This document shows, in pieces, positions 35,474 through 43,424 of a stretch of 46,795 nt of DNA. Source of the stretch: Bradyrhizobium nitroreducens (GTDB lineage: Bacteria; Pseudomonadota; Alphaproteobacteria; Rhizobiales; Xanthobacteraceae). The position numbers and the translations under genes were made by a program. The first letter of the stretch is position 1. Each line of letters begins with the position of its first letter. The notes under the pieces were generated by a model that had not been told where the DNA came from, did no database searches, and was given only the letters and a program-made list of their open reading frames with translations. The stretch lies in NCBI RefSeq assembly GCF_002776695.1, contig NZ_LFJC01000003.1, positions 8,056,224-8,103,018 of the forward strand. The letters run 5' to 3'.

Positions 35474-36219
35474 CAGCTGCGTGTCACCGTGGTCGAGGAC
35501 GGCACCAGCACCGGCTTTGCCAGCGAGGGAATCAACCGCGCCCGTTCGCGCTTGGCGGGGATTGCGCGATAGACCTGCTTGGTGGCCTCGACGATGTGCA
35601 CGCCGGCAAAGGGCAGTGACAGCGCTGCGCCGGCACGCTCCCACATTTGCGCCGATCTCAGCACCCAGCCGCCGGCATAGGGCGGCATGAACAGGGCCTC
35701 GCCCCAGGCGGTCGGCGTGAACCAGGTCTGGCGCAAGAGGTCGGTGATCTGCGAGCGTGAATAGGGCCGGCCGTGACCGAACGGCGTGCTGTCGGTGCGG
35801 GTCCACACCCCGCGCCGATTCGGAATCACCGCGATCACGCGGCCCGAGGGCGACAGCACCCGCCAGACCTCGCGCAGCAGCGCGGCCGGATCATCCGACA
35901 TCTCCAGCGCATGGATCAGCAGGATGCGGTCGACCGCGGCGTCGGGAAGCGGCAACGAGAATTCGTCGACCAGCGAGGCCAGCGCCGGCCGCCCCGTCGG
36001 CCATTTCAGGACGCCCTGGGCCGCCGGCATGAAGGCGATGCAGCGCTCGGCATCCTCCCGGAACAACCCCAGATAGGGCGTGGGATAGCCGATGCCGAGC
36101 ACGCGCTGGCCTTGCGCGCCCGGCCAGCGCTCCCTGATGCCGCGGTTGATCATTTGCCGCGCCACGATCCCGAGGCGGCGGGAATAGAACTCGCGGAGGT
36201 CGACGACGTCGATGGTCAT
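35473..36219 (-). CDS. class I SAM-dependent methyltransferase
   Basis: A 248-residue protein with a Methyltransf_11-type core. The SAM-loop equivalent is RVLGIGYPTPYLGLF (a loose variant of the glycine loop), followed by 'FSLPLPDAAVDRILLIHALEMSDDPAALLREVWRVLSPSGRVIAVIPNRRGVWTRTDSTPFGHGRPYS'. The substrate is unknown. It is divergent from the gloB-like gene, and this neighbour pair is one I have seen in related genomes. Cytoplasmic; no signal peptide. Confidence 0.85.
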   Translation of the reverse strand: MTIDVVDLREFYSRRLGIVARQMINRGIRERWPGAQGQRVLGIGYPTPYLGLFREDAERCIAFMPAAQGVLKWPTGRPALASLVDEFSLPLPDAAVDRILLIHALEMSDDPAALLREVWRVLSPSGRVIAVIPNRRGVWTRTDSTPFGHGRPYSRSQITDLLRQTWFTPTAWGEALFMPPYAGGWVLRSAQMWERAGAALSLPFAGVHIVEATKQVYRAIPAKRERARLIPSLAKPVLVPSSTTVTRS

Positions 36220-36327
36220 GACGGCAATGTAACATGCACGAGAGCGCCGCCGCGCGCGGAATATTGCATTGCCTGCGCAACGTTAACGCCATATTTGTCT
36301 GGCGGGGCTGAGCCCGATGGAGATGAC

Positions 36328-37095
36328 ATGGCCGCCGAAATTCGTACTTTCACCTGTTTAAACGACAATTTCGGTTATCTGATCCACGATGTCGAAACCA
36401 AGGCGACGGCGTCGATCGACGCGCCGGAGGCGGGCCCCATCATCAAGGCGCTGGAGCGCGAGGGCTGGCAGCTCACCGACATCCTGATCACCCACCATCA
36501 CGGCGATCATGTCGGCGGGGTCGCCGAGCTCAAGCGGAAATACGATTGCCGCGTCGTCGCGCCGCACGACAAGACCACGGGGATCGCGGACGTCGATCTG
36601 CGCGTCGCCAATGCCGACGTGGTCAAGATCGGCAATTTGCTGGCGCGCGTCATCGAGACACCCGGCCACACGCTCGACCATATCTCCTACGTGTTCGACA
36701 ACGAAAAAGCGGTATTCGCCGCCGACACGCTGTTCTCGATCGGCTGCGGGCGCGTGTTCGAGGGCACCTACCCGATGATGTGGGATTCGCTGCTGAAGCT
36801 GCGCGCCCTGCCCGACGACTTCAAGCTCTATTGCGGCCACGAATACACGGCGTCCAACGTCAAGTTCGCCCTCACCGTCGAGCCCGACAATGCGGCGCTC
36901 CAGGCGCGCGCGGCGGAGGTGGCGAAGCTGCGGGCCGAGAACAAGCCGACCATTCCCACCCTGCTTGGCGAGGAGAAGCGGGCCAACGTGTTCCTGCGGG
37001 CCGACGAACCGCAGGTCGCAGCCAGGCTGCACATGAAGGGCGCGGATGCCGCCGCGGTGTTCGGCGAATTGCGCGAGCGCAAGAACAAGTCCTGA
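36328..37095 (+). CDS. gloB: hydroxyacylglutathione hydrolase (glyoxalase II)
   Basis: A 255-residue metallo-beta-lactamase-fold hydrolase that releases D-lactate from S-lactoylglutathione. The metal-binding motif THHHGDH gives H56, H58, D60 and H61, with further ligands in ETPGHTLDHI and 'FAADTLFSIGCGRVFEGT', and the YCGHEYT motif with the last His. The C-terminal helical segment of about 75 residues ('NKPTIPTLLGEEKRANVFLR') is typical of glyoxalase II. GGAG precedes the ATG at 36328; the longer upstream frame is a shadow of the methyltransferase. A DUF985 cupin gene follows at nine bases. Confidence 0.96.
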   Translation: MAAEIRTFTCLNDNFGYLIHDVETKATASIDAPEAGPIIKALEREGWQLTDILITHHHGDHVGGVAELKRKYDCRVVAPHDKTTGIADVDLRVANADVVKIGNLLARVIETPGHTLDHISYVFDNEKAVFAADTLFSIGCGRVFEGTYPMMWDSLLKLRALPDDFKLYCGHEYTASNVKFALTVEPDNAALQARAAEVAKLRAENKPTIPTLLGEEKRANVFLRADEPQVAARLHMKGADAAAVFGELRERKNKS

Positions 37096-37104
37096 CGAGG
37101 ATCG

Positions 37105-37527
37105 ATGCCGACAGCAGCCGAGATCATCGCGCGCCTCGAACTCCGCCCGCATCCCGAAGGCGGGCACTATCGCGAGACGTTTCGCGACCAGACTACGGAC
37201 GCCAACGGCCGCTCGCGCTCGACCCTGATCTACTTCCTGCTGGCACGCGGCGAGCGCTCGCACTGGCATCGCGTCGATGCGGTCGAGACCTGGCACTATT
37301 ACGCCGGCAGCCCCCTGATGCTGCGCATCGCCCATGAGGGTTGCTCGCAGCACGAGGTGCGGCTGGGCGCGGACCTCGTCCATGGCGAACGGCCGCAGGC
37401 GATCGTGCCGGCGCAGGCCTGGCAGATGGCGGAAACCACGGGCGAGTGGACGCTGGTCGGCTGCACCGTGGCACCCGCGTTCGAATTCGCCGGCTTCGAG
37501 CTCGCACCTCAGGGCTGGGAGCCGTAA
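37105..37527 (+). CDS. cupin-fold DUF985 protein
   Basis: A 140-residue single-domain cupin of the DUF985 type. Markers are 'IIARLELRPHPEGGHYRETFRD', 'STLIYFLLARGERSHWHRVDAVETWHYYAGSPL', and the C-terminal 'WTLVGCTVAPAFEFAGFELA'. His residues in SHWHRVDAVETWHYY could bind a metal or sugar ligand. The biochemical role is unknown. Nine bases separate it from the gloB stop, suggesting one transcript. Confidence 0.92.
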   Translation: MPTAAEIIARLELRPHPEGGHYRETFRDQTTDANGRSRSTLIYFLLARGERSHWHRVDAVETWHYYAGSPLMLRIAHEGCSQHEVRLGADLVHGERPQAIVPAQAWQMAETTGEWTLVGCTVAPAFEFAGFELAPQGWEP

Positions 37528-37600
37528 CGCGATCTGGAATCGGGTGGGATCGATCCGTCGCGCATCGTAGGACGGCGCTCGCAGCGAACAGGAGCGCAAG

Positions 37601-38284
37601 ATGCACGGTACATTCGATCCCCCGACGGTTCAGATCGACCCGGCCATTCTCTATTTCGGAACGCCCGTCGTCCTGATCGGATCGACCAACGACGACGGCT
37701 CGCACAATCTCGCGCCGATGTCGTCAGCGTGGTGGATCGGATGGCGCTGCATGCTCGGCCTCGCCCGCAATTCCAAGACCACCGAGAATCTGATTCGCAC
37801 CGGCGAATGCGTACTCAATCTGCCGTCGGCGGACCTCGTTGCCGCCGTCGATCGCCTCGCCCGCACCACCGGATCGGATCCCGTGCCGCCGGGAAAGCTC
37901 TATCGTGGCTATCGGCACGAGAGGGACAAATTCAATCTCAGCGGTCTGACGGCGCTGCCGGGCGAAACAGTCCGCGCGCCGCGTGCGGTCGAATGTCCGG
38001 TGCAGATGGAGGCAAAGCTCGCGCATGTGCACGACATGGCACAGGACGACGCGGTCTGGCGCGGCAACCTCGCGGCCATCGAGGTTCGCATCACCCGCGT
38101 GCACGCACACCCCGATATCATGATGGACGGCGCGCCCAACCGCATCGATCCCGACAAATGGCGCCCGCTGATCCTCAGCTTCCAGGAGTTCTACGGCCTG
38201 ACGCCGCAACGCCTGCAGCGCTCCGAGCTCGGACAGATCCCGGAAGCGATGTACCGGCCGCCGGGCTGGCAGCCCGCGCCTTAG
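37601..38284 (+). CDS. flavin-reductase-like, FMN-binding split-barrel protein
   Basis: A 227-residue protein with the flavin-reductase-like fold: 'ILYFGTPVVLIGSTNDDGSHNLAPMSSAWWIGWRCMLGLARNSKTTENLIRTGECVLNLPS' is typical of the FMN-binding core. The C-terminal part ('PDKWRPLILSFQEFYGLTPQRLQRSELG') is also found in uncharacterised members. A role as a flavin-dependent reductase partner is possible; the substrate is unknown. AGGAG lies about eight bases before the ATG. No signal peptide. Confidence 0.88.
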   Translation: MHGTFDPPTVQIDPAILYFGTPVVLIGSTNDDGSHNLAPMSSAWWIGWRCMLGLARNSKTTENLIRTGECVLNLPSADLVAAVDRLARTTGSDPVPPGKLYRGYRHERDKFNLSGLTALPGETVRAPRAVECPVQMEAKLAHVHDMAQDDAVWRGNLAAIEVRITRVHAHPDIMMDGAPNRIDPDKWRPLILSFQEFYGLTPQRLQRSELGQIPEAMYRPPGWQPAP

Positions 38285-38291
38285 CTGCAGA

Positions 38292-38576
38292 TCAGTCGTG
38301 ATTGGCCGAAGCGCGGCTCCGCACAGGCAATCGTCGGACGATGATCGTGGGCAATGTCTCGTAAGGCGGCCAAAAGCCGCCTGTCCGATATCGCCGCTCA
38401 GTCAGCTGAACGAAGGATTTGCCGTCACTGACCGTGGCGGTCTCGGAACGGCCGCGTACGCGCTCCTTCCGATGGATGCCGGTGAATGTTTCGGGCTTCG
38501 CCACGACCTGTGCCACGGCGCCCGGACAAGCGAGGTCGGCAAGCAGCATGAGCGATATCGCGAGCGGACGAATCAT
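38292..38576 (-). CDS. small hypothetical secreted protein
   Basis: A 94-residue protein with a signal peptide (MIRPLAISLMLLADLACPGAVAQ, cleavage near residue 22) and a basic mature part rich in Arg and Thr. Its start overlaps the stop of the DMT exporter gene upstream (ATGA), so it is translated in the same operon. No family is recognised. Confidence 0.6.
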   Translation of the reverse strand: MIRPLAISLMLLADLACPGAVAQVVAKPETFTGIHRKERVRGRSETATVSDGKSFVQLTERRYRTGGFWPPYETLPTIIVRRLPVRSRASANHD

Positions 38577-39442
38577 CGTTTGCGCAACACCATGTCCTTC
38601 GCCGCGATCAGGCCGCCGCCGGCGATCAGGACCGCGGCGATGGCGATGTTGGCGCTGGCTTTTGCGAATCCTGCGGCGATGAGGAAGCCGGTCGAGAGCA
38701 GCGGCGTTGCGTAGGAGGCGGCGCCGAGCACGCGGATGTCGCCGCGCTTCATGCCGATGTCCCAGGCGTAGAAGGCGGCACCGACGGGACCGATGCCGAG
38801 CGCGATCACCGAGAGCCATTGCACCGCGGTCTCCGGCCAGACCGTCGTCTCGAGCAGGCCATGCATCAGTGCGGCGAGCACGGCCGTTGCAAGGCAGAAG
38901 CCCGCGACCGCGTCGGTCGGCACAGCTTTCAACCGACGCGACAGCACCGAATAGGTTGCCCAGACGAAGGCCGCGATGAAAGCCGCGATCAATCCCGGCA
39001 CCGCTCCCGGCGCAAACCCACTGGAATTGCCGGCGAACAGCAGCACGGTGCCGACGAGACCGAGCACGGCGCCGATGATGTGATGCAGGGCGAGCCGCTC
39101 GCCGGGCAGGAACGACGAGAACAGCACGATCAGAAGCGGCCACATGTAGTTCAGGAGGCCGGCTTCGGCCGGCGGCGCAAAGCGCAGCGCCAGAAAATAC
39201 AGCGCGTGATAGCCGAACAGGCCGCCGACGCCGACGACCCAGACGACGAGCGGCTGACGCAGGCTCTTCGCCGCATCGCCGCGGCCGATCCAGGTGAGCA
39301 GGCCGACCAGACCGCCGATCGCAAACGTCATCGCAGCGAGCTGGAACGCCGGGATCTTTCCGGTCGCCACCGTCATCACCGAGAGCAGCGACCACATCAG
39401 GATCGCGGTCAGGCCGATCAGCGTGGCGGTGCGGGGAGTCAT
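38573..39442 (-). CDS. DMT-family (EamA) transporter, YddG-like
   Basis: A 289-residue inner-membrane protein with ten predicted segments and two EamA halves. 'LFGYHALYFLALRFAPPAEAGLLNYMWPLLIVLFSSFLPGERL' recalls the YddG aromatic amino acid exporter branch. The start at 39442 (MTPRTATLIGL) is chosen because the frame upstream to 39559 simply reads through the dispersed repeat (39458-39548). Substrate unknown. The stop overlaps the start of the small secreted protein gene. Confidence 0.85.
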   Translation of the reverse strand: MTPRTATLIGLTAILMWSLLSVMTVATGKIPAFQLAAMTFAIGGLVGLLTWIGRGDAAKSLRQPLVVWVVGVGGLFGYHALYFLALRFAPPAEAGLLNYMWPLLIVLFSSFLPGERLALHHIIGAVLGLVGTVLLFAGNSSGFAPGAVPGLIAAFIAAFVWATYSVLSRRLKAVPTDAVAGFCLATAVLAALMHGLLETTVWPETAVQWLSVIALGIGPVGAAFYAWDIGMKRGDIRVLGAASYATPLLSTGFLIAAGFAKASANIAIAAVLIAGGGLIAAKDMVLRKR

Positions 39443-39457
39443 TGGCCCAATGTTTCC

Positions 39458-39548
39458 GTCATGGCCGGGCTTGTCCCGGCCATCCACGTTCTTCCGTGGC
39501 GACGGCTGTTGTAAGTCCGTGGATGCCCGGGACAAGCCCGGGCACGTC
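39458..39548. repeat. dispersed palindromic repeat, GCCCGGGCTTGTCCCGG type
   Basis: The left arm starts GTCATGGCCGGGCTTGTCCC and the right arm ends with GGGACAAGCCCGGGCACGTC, near-perfect complements of each other around a middle of about 28 bases. The same core occurs as a short hairpin at 22164-22194. I recognise this element as very common between genes of Bradyrhizobium. It lies between the DMT exporter start and the phbB stop. Confidence 0.85.
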
Positions 39549-39584
39549 GATGGCGACAATATCAGCCGGCGTGATGCGATCGCA

Positions 39585-40310
39585 TCACACCATGTACTGA
39601 CCGCCGTTGACCGTCAGGGTCGAGCCGGTGATGAAGCCGGACTCGTCGGCCGCGAGGAACACGACCGCGCGCGCGATCTCCTCGGGCTCGCCGAGCCGGT
39701 TGGCCGGGATCTGCGGGATCACGTTCTTCTCCAGAACGTCCTTCGGTACCGCCTGCACCATCTCGGTGTTGATGTAGCCGGGACAGATCGCGTTCACGGT
39801 GATGCCGCCCTTGGCATTCTCCAGCGCCAGCGCCTTGGTGAAGCCGATGTCGCCGGCCTTCGCCGCGGAATAGTTGACCTGGCCGAACTGTCCCTTCTGT
39901 CCGTTGATCGACGAGATCGAGATGATGCGGCCGAACTTGCGCGAGCGCATGCCCTCGATGACCTGGCGCGTCATGTTGAAGAGCGAGCCGAGATTGGTGT
40001 TGATGACGGCGTTCCACTGCTCGAGCGTCATCTTGTGGAAGGCGGTGTCTCGGGTGATGCCGGCATTGTTGACGAGCACCTCGATCGGTCCGAGATCGGC
40101 CTCGACCTTCTTCACGCCTTCGGCACAGGCGTCGAAACTGCTGACGTCCCATTTGTAGACGGCAATGCCGGTCTCGGCCTTGAACTTCTCCGCGGCCGCA
40201 TCGTTGCCGGCATAGCTCGCCGCAACCTTGTATCCAGCCGCCTTCAGTGCCTTGCTGATCGCAGCACCGATGCCCCGCGTACCACCCGTGACCAATGCAA
40301 CACGTGCCAT
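39585..40310 (-). CDS. phbB: acetoacetyl-CoA reductase
   Basis: A 241-residue NADPH-dependent short-chain dehydrogenase that makes (R)-3-hydroxybutyryl-CoA for polyhydroxybutyrate. The cofactor motif is TGGTRGIG near the N-terminus, NNAG is in LVNNAGITRD, and the catalytic Ser and Tyr-x-x-x-Lys are in SISSINGQKGQFGQVNYSAAKAG. The family tail FITGSTLTVNGGQYM is intact. AAGGA lies nine bases upstream. It is downstream of phbA but separated by 251 bases with a strong terminator, so it probably has its own promoter. Confidence 0.96.
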   Translation of the reverse strand: MARVALVTGGTRGIGAAISKALKAAGYKVAASYAGNDAAAEKFKAETGIAVYKWDVSSFDACAEGVKKVEADLGPIEVLVNNAGITRDTAFHKMTLEQWNAVINTNLGSLFNMTRQVIEGMRSRKFGRIISISSINGQKGQFGQVNYSAAKAGDIGFTKALALENAKGGITVNAICPGYINTEMVQAVPKDVLEKNVIPQIPANRLGEPEEIARAVVFLAADESGFITGSTLTVNGGQYMV

Positions 40311-40402
40311 ATCCCATTCCTTCCCTTGGACTCTTCGGACGTTTCTGGAGTGATTGTTTTTAGCGTTGGATTATGCGGTTGGTTTGACGGACATCAAGAA
40401 CA

Positions 40403-40429
40403 AAACGCCCGGCGTTGAGCCGGGCGTTT
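40403..40429. terminator. strong bidirectional terminator between phbA and phbB
   Basis: AAACGCCCGGC (40403-40413), loop GTTGA, and GCCGGGCGTTT (40419-40429) form a perfect 11-bp stem. On the minus strand it is followed by TGTTCTTG after the stem's T-rich end. It should end the phbA transcript before phbB. Confidence 0.85.
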
Positions 40430-40561
40430 GTATTTAGTCGAGGCCTGCGCGCTTGCGAAGAATATTTGATTTGCAACCGCTGCCTTTTTAGTCGCGTGCA
40501 ACGCACTCACCGAGGTGTGCAGCGCACGCGCAACAGCACCTCAGCTACGCGTCAGTTACCC

Positions 40562-41740
40562 TCAGTCGCGCGCCAGACACATCGCGATACCCATGCCGCC
40601 GCCGATGCACAGCGTGGCAAGGCCCTTCTTCGAATCGCGCTTCTGCATCTCGTGCAGCAGGGTCACCAGCACGCGGGCGCCGGAGGCACCGACCGGATGA
40701 CCGATCGCGATCGCGCCGCCATTGACGTTGACCTTCGAGGTATCCCAGCCGAGGTCCTTGTTGACGGCGCAGGCCTGCGCCGCGAAGGCCTCGTTGGCCT
40801 CGATCAGGTCGAGATCGCCGACATTCCAGCCGGCCTTCTTCAGCGCGGCGCGCGAGGCCGGGATCGGGCCCGAGCCCATGATCTTCGGATCGACGCCGGC
40901 CTGCGCCCAGGACACGATGCGCGCGAGCGGCTTCTTGCCTTCCTTGGCCGCCTGCTTGGCGGTCATCAGCACCACGGCGGCAGCACCGTCATTGATGCCG
41001 GACGCGGAGCCCGCGGTGACCGTGCCGTCCTTCTCGAAGGCTGGCTTGAGCTTGGCCATCGCATCGAGCGTTGCGCCATGGCGCGGATATTCGTCGGCGC
41101 TGACGACGACGTCGCCCTTGCGGGTCTTGATGGTGACGGGGACGATCTCGTCGTTGAACTTGCCGGCCTTCTGCGCCGCCTCGGCCTTTTGCTGCGAGGC
41201 GACCGCGAACTCGTCCTGCTGGGCACGGGTGATCTGCCACTGCCGCGCGACGTTCTCGGCGGTGTTGCCCATGTGGTAGCCGTTGAAGGCATCCCACAGG
41301 CCGTCCTTGATCATGGTGTCGACGAACTCGACGGGACCCATCTTGACGCCGCCGCGCAGATATTGGGCGTGCGGGGCCATGCTCATGGATTCCTGGCCGC
41401 CGGCAACCACGATCTCGGAATCGCCGTTGAGCAGCGCCTGATAGCCGAGCGCGACCGTGCGCAGGCCCGAGCCGCAAAGCTGGTTGACGCCCCAGGCCGG
41501 GCTCTCCACCGGGATGCCGGCGCCGATCGACGCCTGGCGGGCCGGGTTCTGGCCCTGGGCGGCGGTCAGAATCTGGCCCATGATGACTTCGGAGACGCGG
41601 CCGGGCTCGATGCCAGCGCGCTCCAGCGCGGCCTTGATGGCGACGGCGCCGAGATCATGAGCGGGAAGGGTCGCGAACGCTCCGTTGAAGCTTCCGACCG
41701 GGGTGCGGGCGGCGCTGACGATGACGACATCGTCTGACAT
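40562..41740 (-). CDS. phbA: acetyl-CoA acetyltransferase (beta-ketothiolase)
   Basis: A 392-residue biosynthetic thiolase that condenses two acetyl-CoA to acetoacetyl-CoA, the first step to polyhydroxybutyrate. The nucleophile is Cys89 in NQLCGSGLR, the catalytic His is in GGAIAIGHPVGASG and the second Cys in LCIGGGMGIA. The start at 41740 (MSDDVVIVSAARTP) is preferred over the ATG at 41746 because GGAG then lies six bases upstream. Length is typical. Divergent from phaR. Confidence 0.97.
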   Translation of the reverse strand: MSDDVVIVSAARTPVGSFNGAFATLPAHDLGAVAIKAALERAGIEPGRVSEVIMGQILTAAQGQNPARQASIGAGIPVESPAWGVNQLCGSGLRTVALGYQALLNGDSEIVVAGGQESMSMAPHAQYLRGGVKMGPVEFVDTMIKDGLWDAFNGYHMGNTAENVARQWQITRAQQDEFAVASQQKAEAAQKAGKFNDEIVPVTIKTRKGDVVVSADEYPRHGATLDAMAKLKPAFEKDGTVTAGSASGINDGAAAVVLMTAKQAAKEGKKPLARIVSWAQAGVDPKIMGSGPIPASRAALKKAGWNVGDLDLIEANEAFAAQACAVNKDLGWDTSKVNVNGGAIAIGHPVGASGARVLVTLLHEMQKRDSKKGLATLCIGGGMGIAMCLARD

Positions 41741-42053
41741 GGGCATCTCCTGAGGCTTGAGGTTCTTTGAAGGGGCAGGCGGGGCTAGAGAAACGGCTCG
41801 CCAGTGTCGTGAGCCATCCTGTTAACGTCGTTGAGGCATGTCAATCGGCCGGCGACCGAATTCATGCCGCAGCGCATTCAAAATAGCGTTCTTGGCGCTT
41901 TCGCAAGCAAGATTTTGCTCCGCGATTAACCGTGCCGCACAAAACGGTAGCGTGAGCCCTTTGAAAATGCTTATTTTGTTGCGTTGCGTACTCTTCCCGC
42001 CCTGCGGCATGGCCCGCCGGGTTCCCGTTCTCCGCGTTTGCAAGTGAGAGCCC
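41741..42053. promoter_or_regulatory. divergent phbA-phaR control region
   Basis: A 313-base gap without gene. It contains an imperfect nested hairpin, GGCATG (41835-41840) with CATGCC (41863-41868) and TCGG with CCGA inside, and AT-rich DNA at about 41960-41980. TTGCGTTGCG lies at 41979-41988; PhaR of Paracoccus is known to bind TGC-rich DNA, so this is a candidate site. Confidence 0.4.
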
Positions 42054-42641
42054 ATGGCGAAATCAGACCAACCCACAACCATCAAGAAATACGCGAACCG
42101 CCGGCTCTATAACACCGGGACGAGCACCTACGTGACGCTGGAAGACCTCGCCGCGATGGTCAAGGATGGCGAGGATTTCCTGGTCTATGACGCCAAGACC
42201 GGCGACGACATCACCCGCTCCGTGCTCGCCCAGATCATCTTCGAGCAGGAGAACAAGGCCGGCCAGAACCTGCTGCCGACCACCTTCCTGCGTCAGCTCA
42301 TCCGCTTCTACGGCGACAGCATGCAGATGGTGGTGCCGAAATATCTGGAGCAGTCGATCGCGACCCTGACCCAGGAGCAAGAGAAGTTCCGCAAGCAGAT
42401 CGCCAACACCCTGTCCGGCACTCCCTTTGCTCCTTTGGAAGAACAGGTCCGCCGCAACATGGAGCTGTTCCAGCAGACCTTCTCGATGTTCAAGCCCTTC
42501 GCCCCGCCCCGTCCGGCGACCGCCGAGCCGGAGCCCGATGCGAATGCGGAGACGCCGAAGGACAGCAACATCGACGATTTGCGCCAGCAGATGAAGGAAA
42601 TGCAGGACCGCCTGGAGCGGATGTCGAAGAAGGACGAATAG
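42054..42641 (+). CDS. phaR: polyhydroxyalkanoate synthesis repressor PhaR
   Basis: A 195-residue regulator. The N-terminal DNA-binding/PHB-sensing domain is 'TIKKYANRRLYNTGTSTYVTLEDLAAMVKDGEDFLVYDAKTGDDITRSVLAQIIFEQE', the conserved PHB_acc_N region. A second accumulation domain follows ('LLPTTFLRQLIRFYGDSMQMVVPKYLEQSIATL'), and the tail is charged coiled-coil (QQMKEMQDRLERMSKKDE). The protein represses PHA-related genes such as phasins and senses PHB granules. It is divergent from phbA. Confidence 0.96.
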   Translation: MAKSDQPTTIKKYANRRLYNTGTSTYVTLEDLAAMVKDGEDFLVYDAKTGDDITRSVLAQIIFEQENKAGQNLLPTTFLRQLIRFYGDSMQMVVPKYLEQSIATLTQEQEKFRKQIANTLSGTPFAPLEEQVRRNMELFQQTFSMFKPFAPPRPATAEPEPDANAETPKDSNIDDLRQQMKEMQDRLERMSKKDE

Positions 42642-42683
42642 GTCTTTCCTTACCTCCGCACCCAATGCGCCGGAGGATGCGCG

Positions 42684-43307
42684 ATGTCCGACCGAAGTTC
42701 CCATTGGGACGGAGTCTACGCCACCAAGGGCGAGGCCGAGGTCAGCTGGTTTCAGAATAGCCCCTCGACCTCGCTCGCGATGATCCGGGCGGCCGGTCCA
42801 GATCATGACGCGGCCATCATCGATATCGGCGGCGGCGCGTCCCGTCTGGTCGATGCGTTGTTGCGGGATGGATATCGCGACGTCTCCGTGCTGGATCTCT
42901 CCGCGAACGCGCTTGACGCCGCCAGGAAGCGCATCGGCCCCGCCGCAGCATCAGCCAGCTGGATCGTTGCCGATGCCACGACATGGCAGCCCGCGAAGAC
43001 CTACGAGGTCTGGCACGATCGCGCCGCCTTTCACTTCCTGACCGATCCCCGCGACAGGGCGGCCTACGTCGAACGGCTGCGGTCGGCGCTCGCCCCCGGC
43101 GGCCATGTCATCATCGCAACGTTCGCACCCGACGGTCCGGAGAAGTGCAGCGGCCTGCCGGTGCAGCGCCATGACAGCGCGAGCCTCGCAGCGGAGCTCG
43201 GGCCGGATTTCGCGCTGATCGAGACCCAGAGCGAGACGCATCATACGCCGTGGGATTCGACGCAGGCGTTTCAGTTCAGCCGGTTTCGAAGGCGCGGCCA
43301 AAAGTAG
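42684..43307 (+). CDS. class I SAM-dependent methyltransferase
   Basis: A 207-residue methyltransferase with SSHWDGVYATKGEAEVSWFQNSPSTSL at the start, which is a recognisable opening of a small family. The SAM loop is IIDIGGGASRLVDALL, then 'VLDLSANALDAARKRIG' and 'EVWHDRAAFHFLTDPRDRAAYVERLRSALAPGGHVIIATFAPDGPEKCSGLP'. Thiopurine or small-molecule substrates have been suggested for similar proteins, but nothing here decides this. A GGAGG segment lies near 42671, about nine bases upstream. Confidence 0.9.
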   Translation: MSDRSSHWDGVYATKGEAEVSWFQNSPSTSLAMIRAAGPDHDAAIIDIGGGASRLVDALLRDGYRDVSVLDLSANALDAARKRIGPAAASASWIVADATTWQPAKTYEVWHDRAAFHFLTDPRDRAAYVERLRSALAPGGHVIIATFAPDGPEKCSGLPVQRHDSASLAAELGPDFALIETQSETHHTPWDSTQAFQFSRFRRRGQK

Positions 43308-43424
43308 CCGTCGTGCCCCGCGAAGGCGCATCCAGTACGCCGCGGCTTATCGAGGAATCACAACCGTCTCTGGAATACTGGATCGCCCGATCAAGTCAGG
43401 CGATGACAGCGGAGTAAACAGCAA

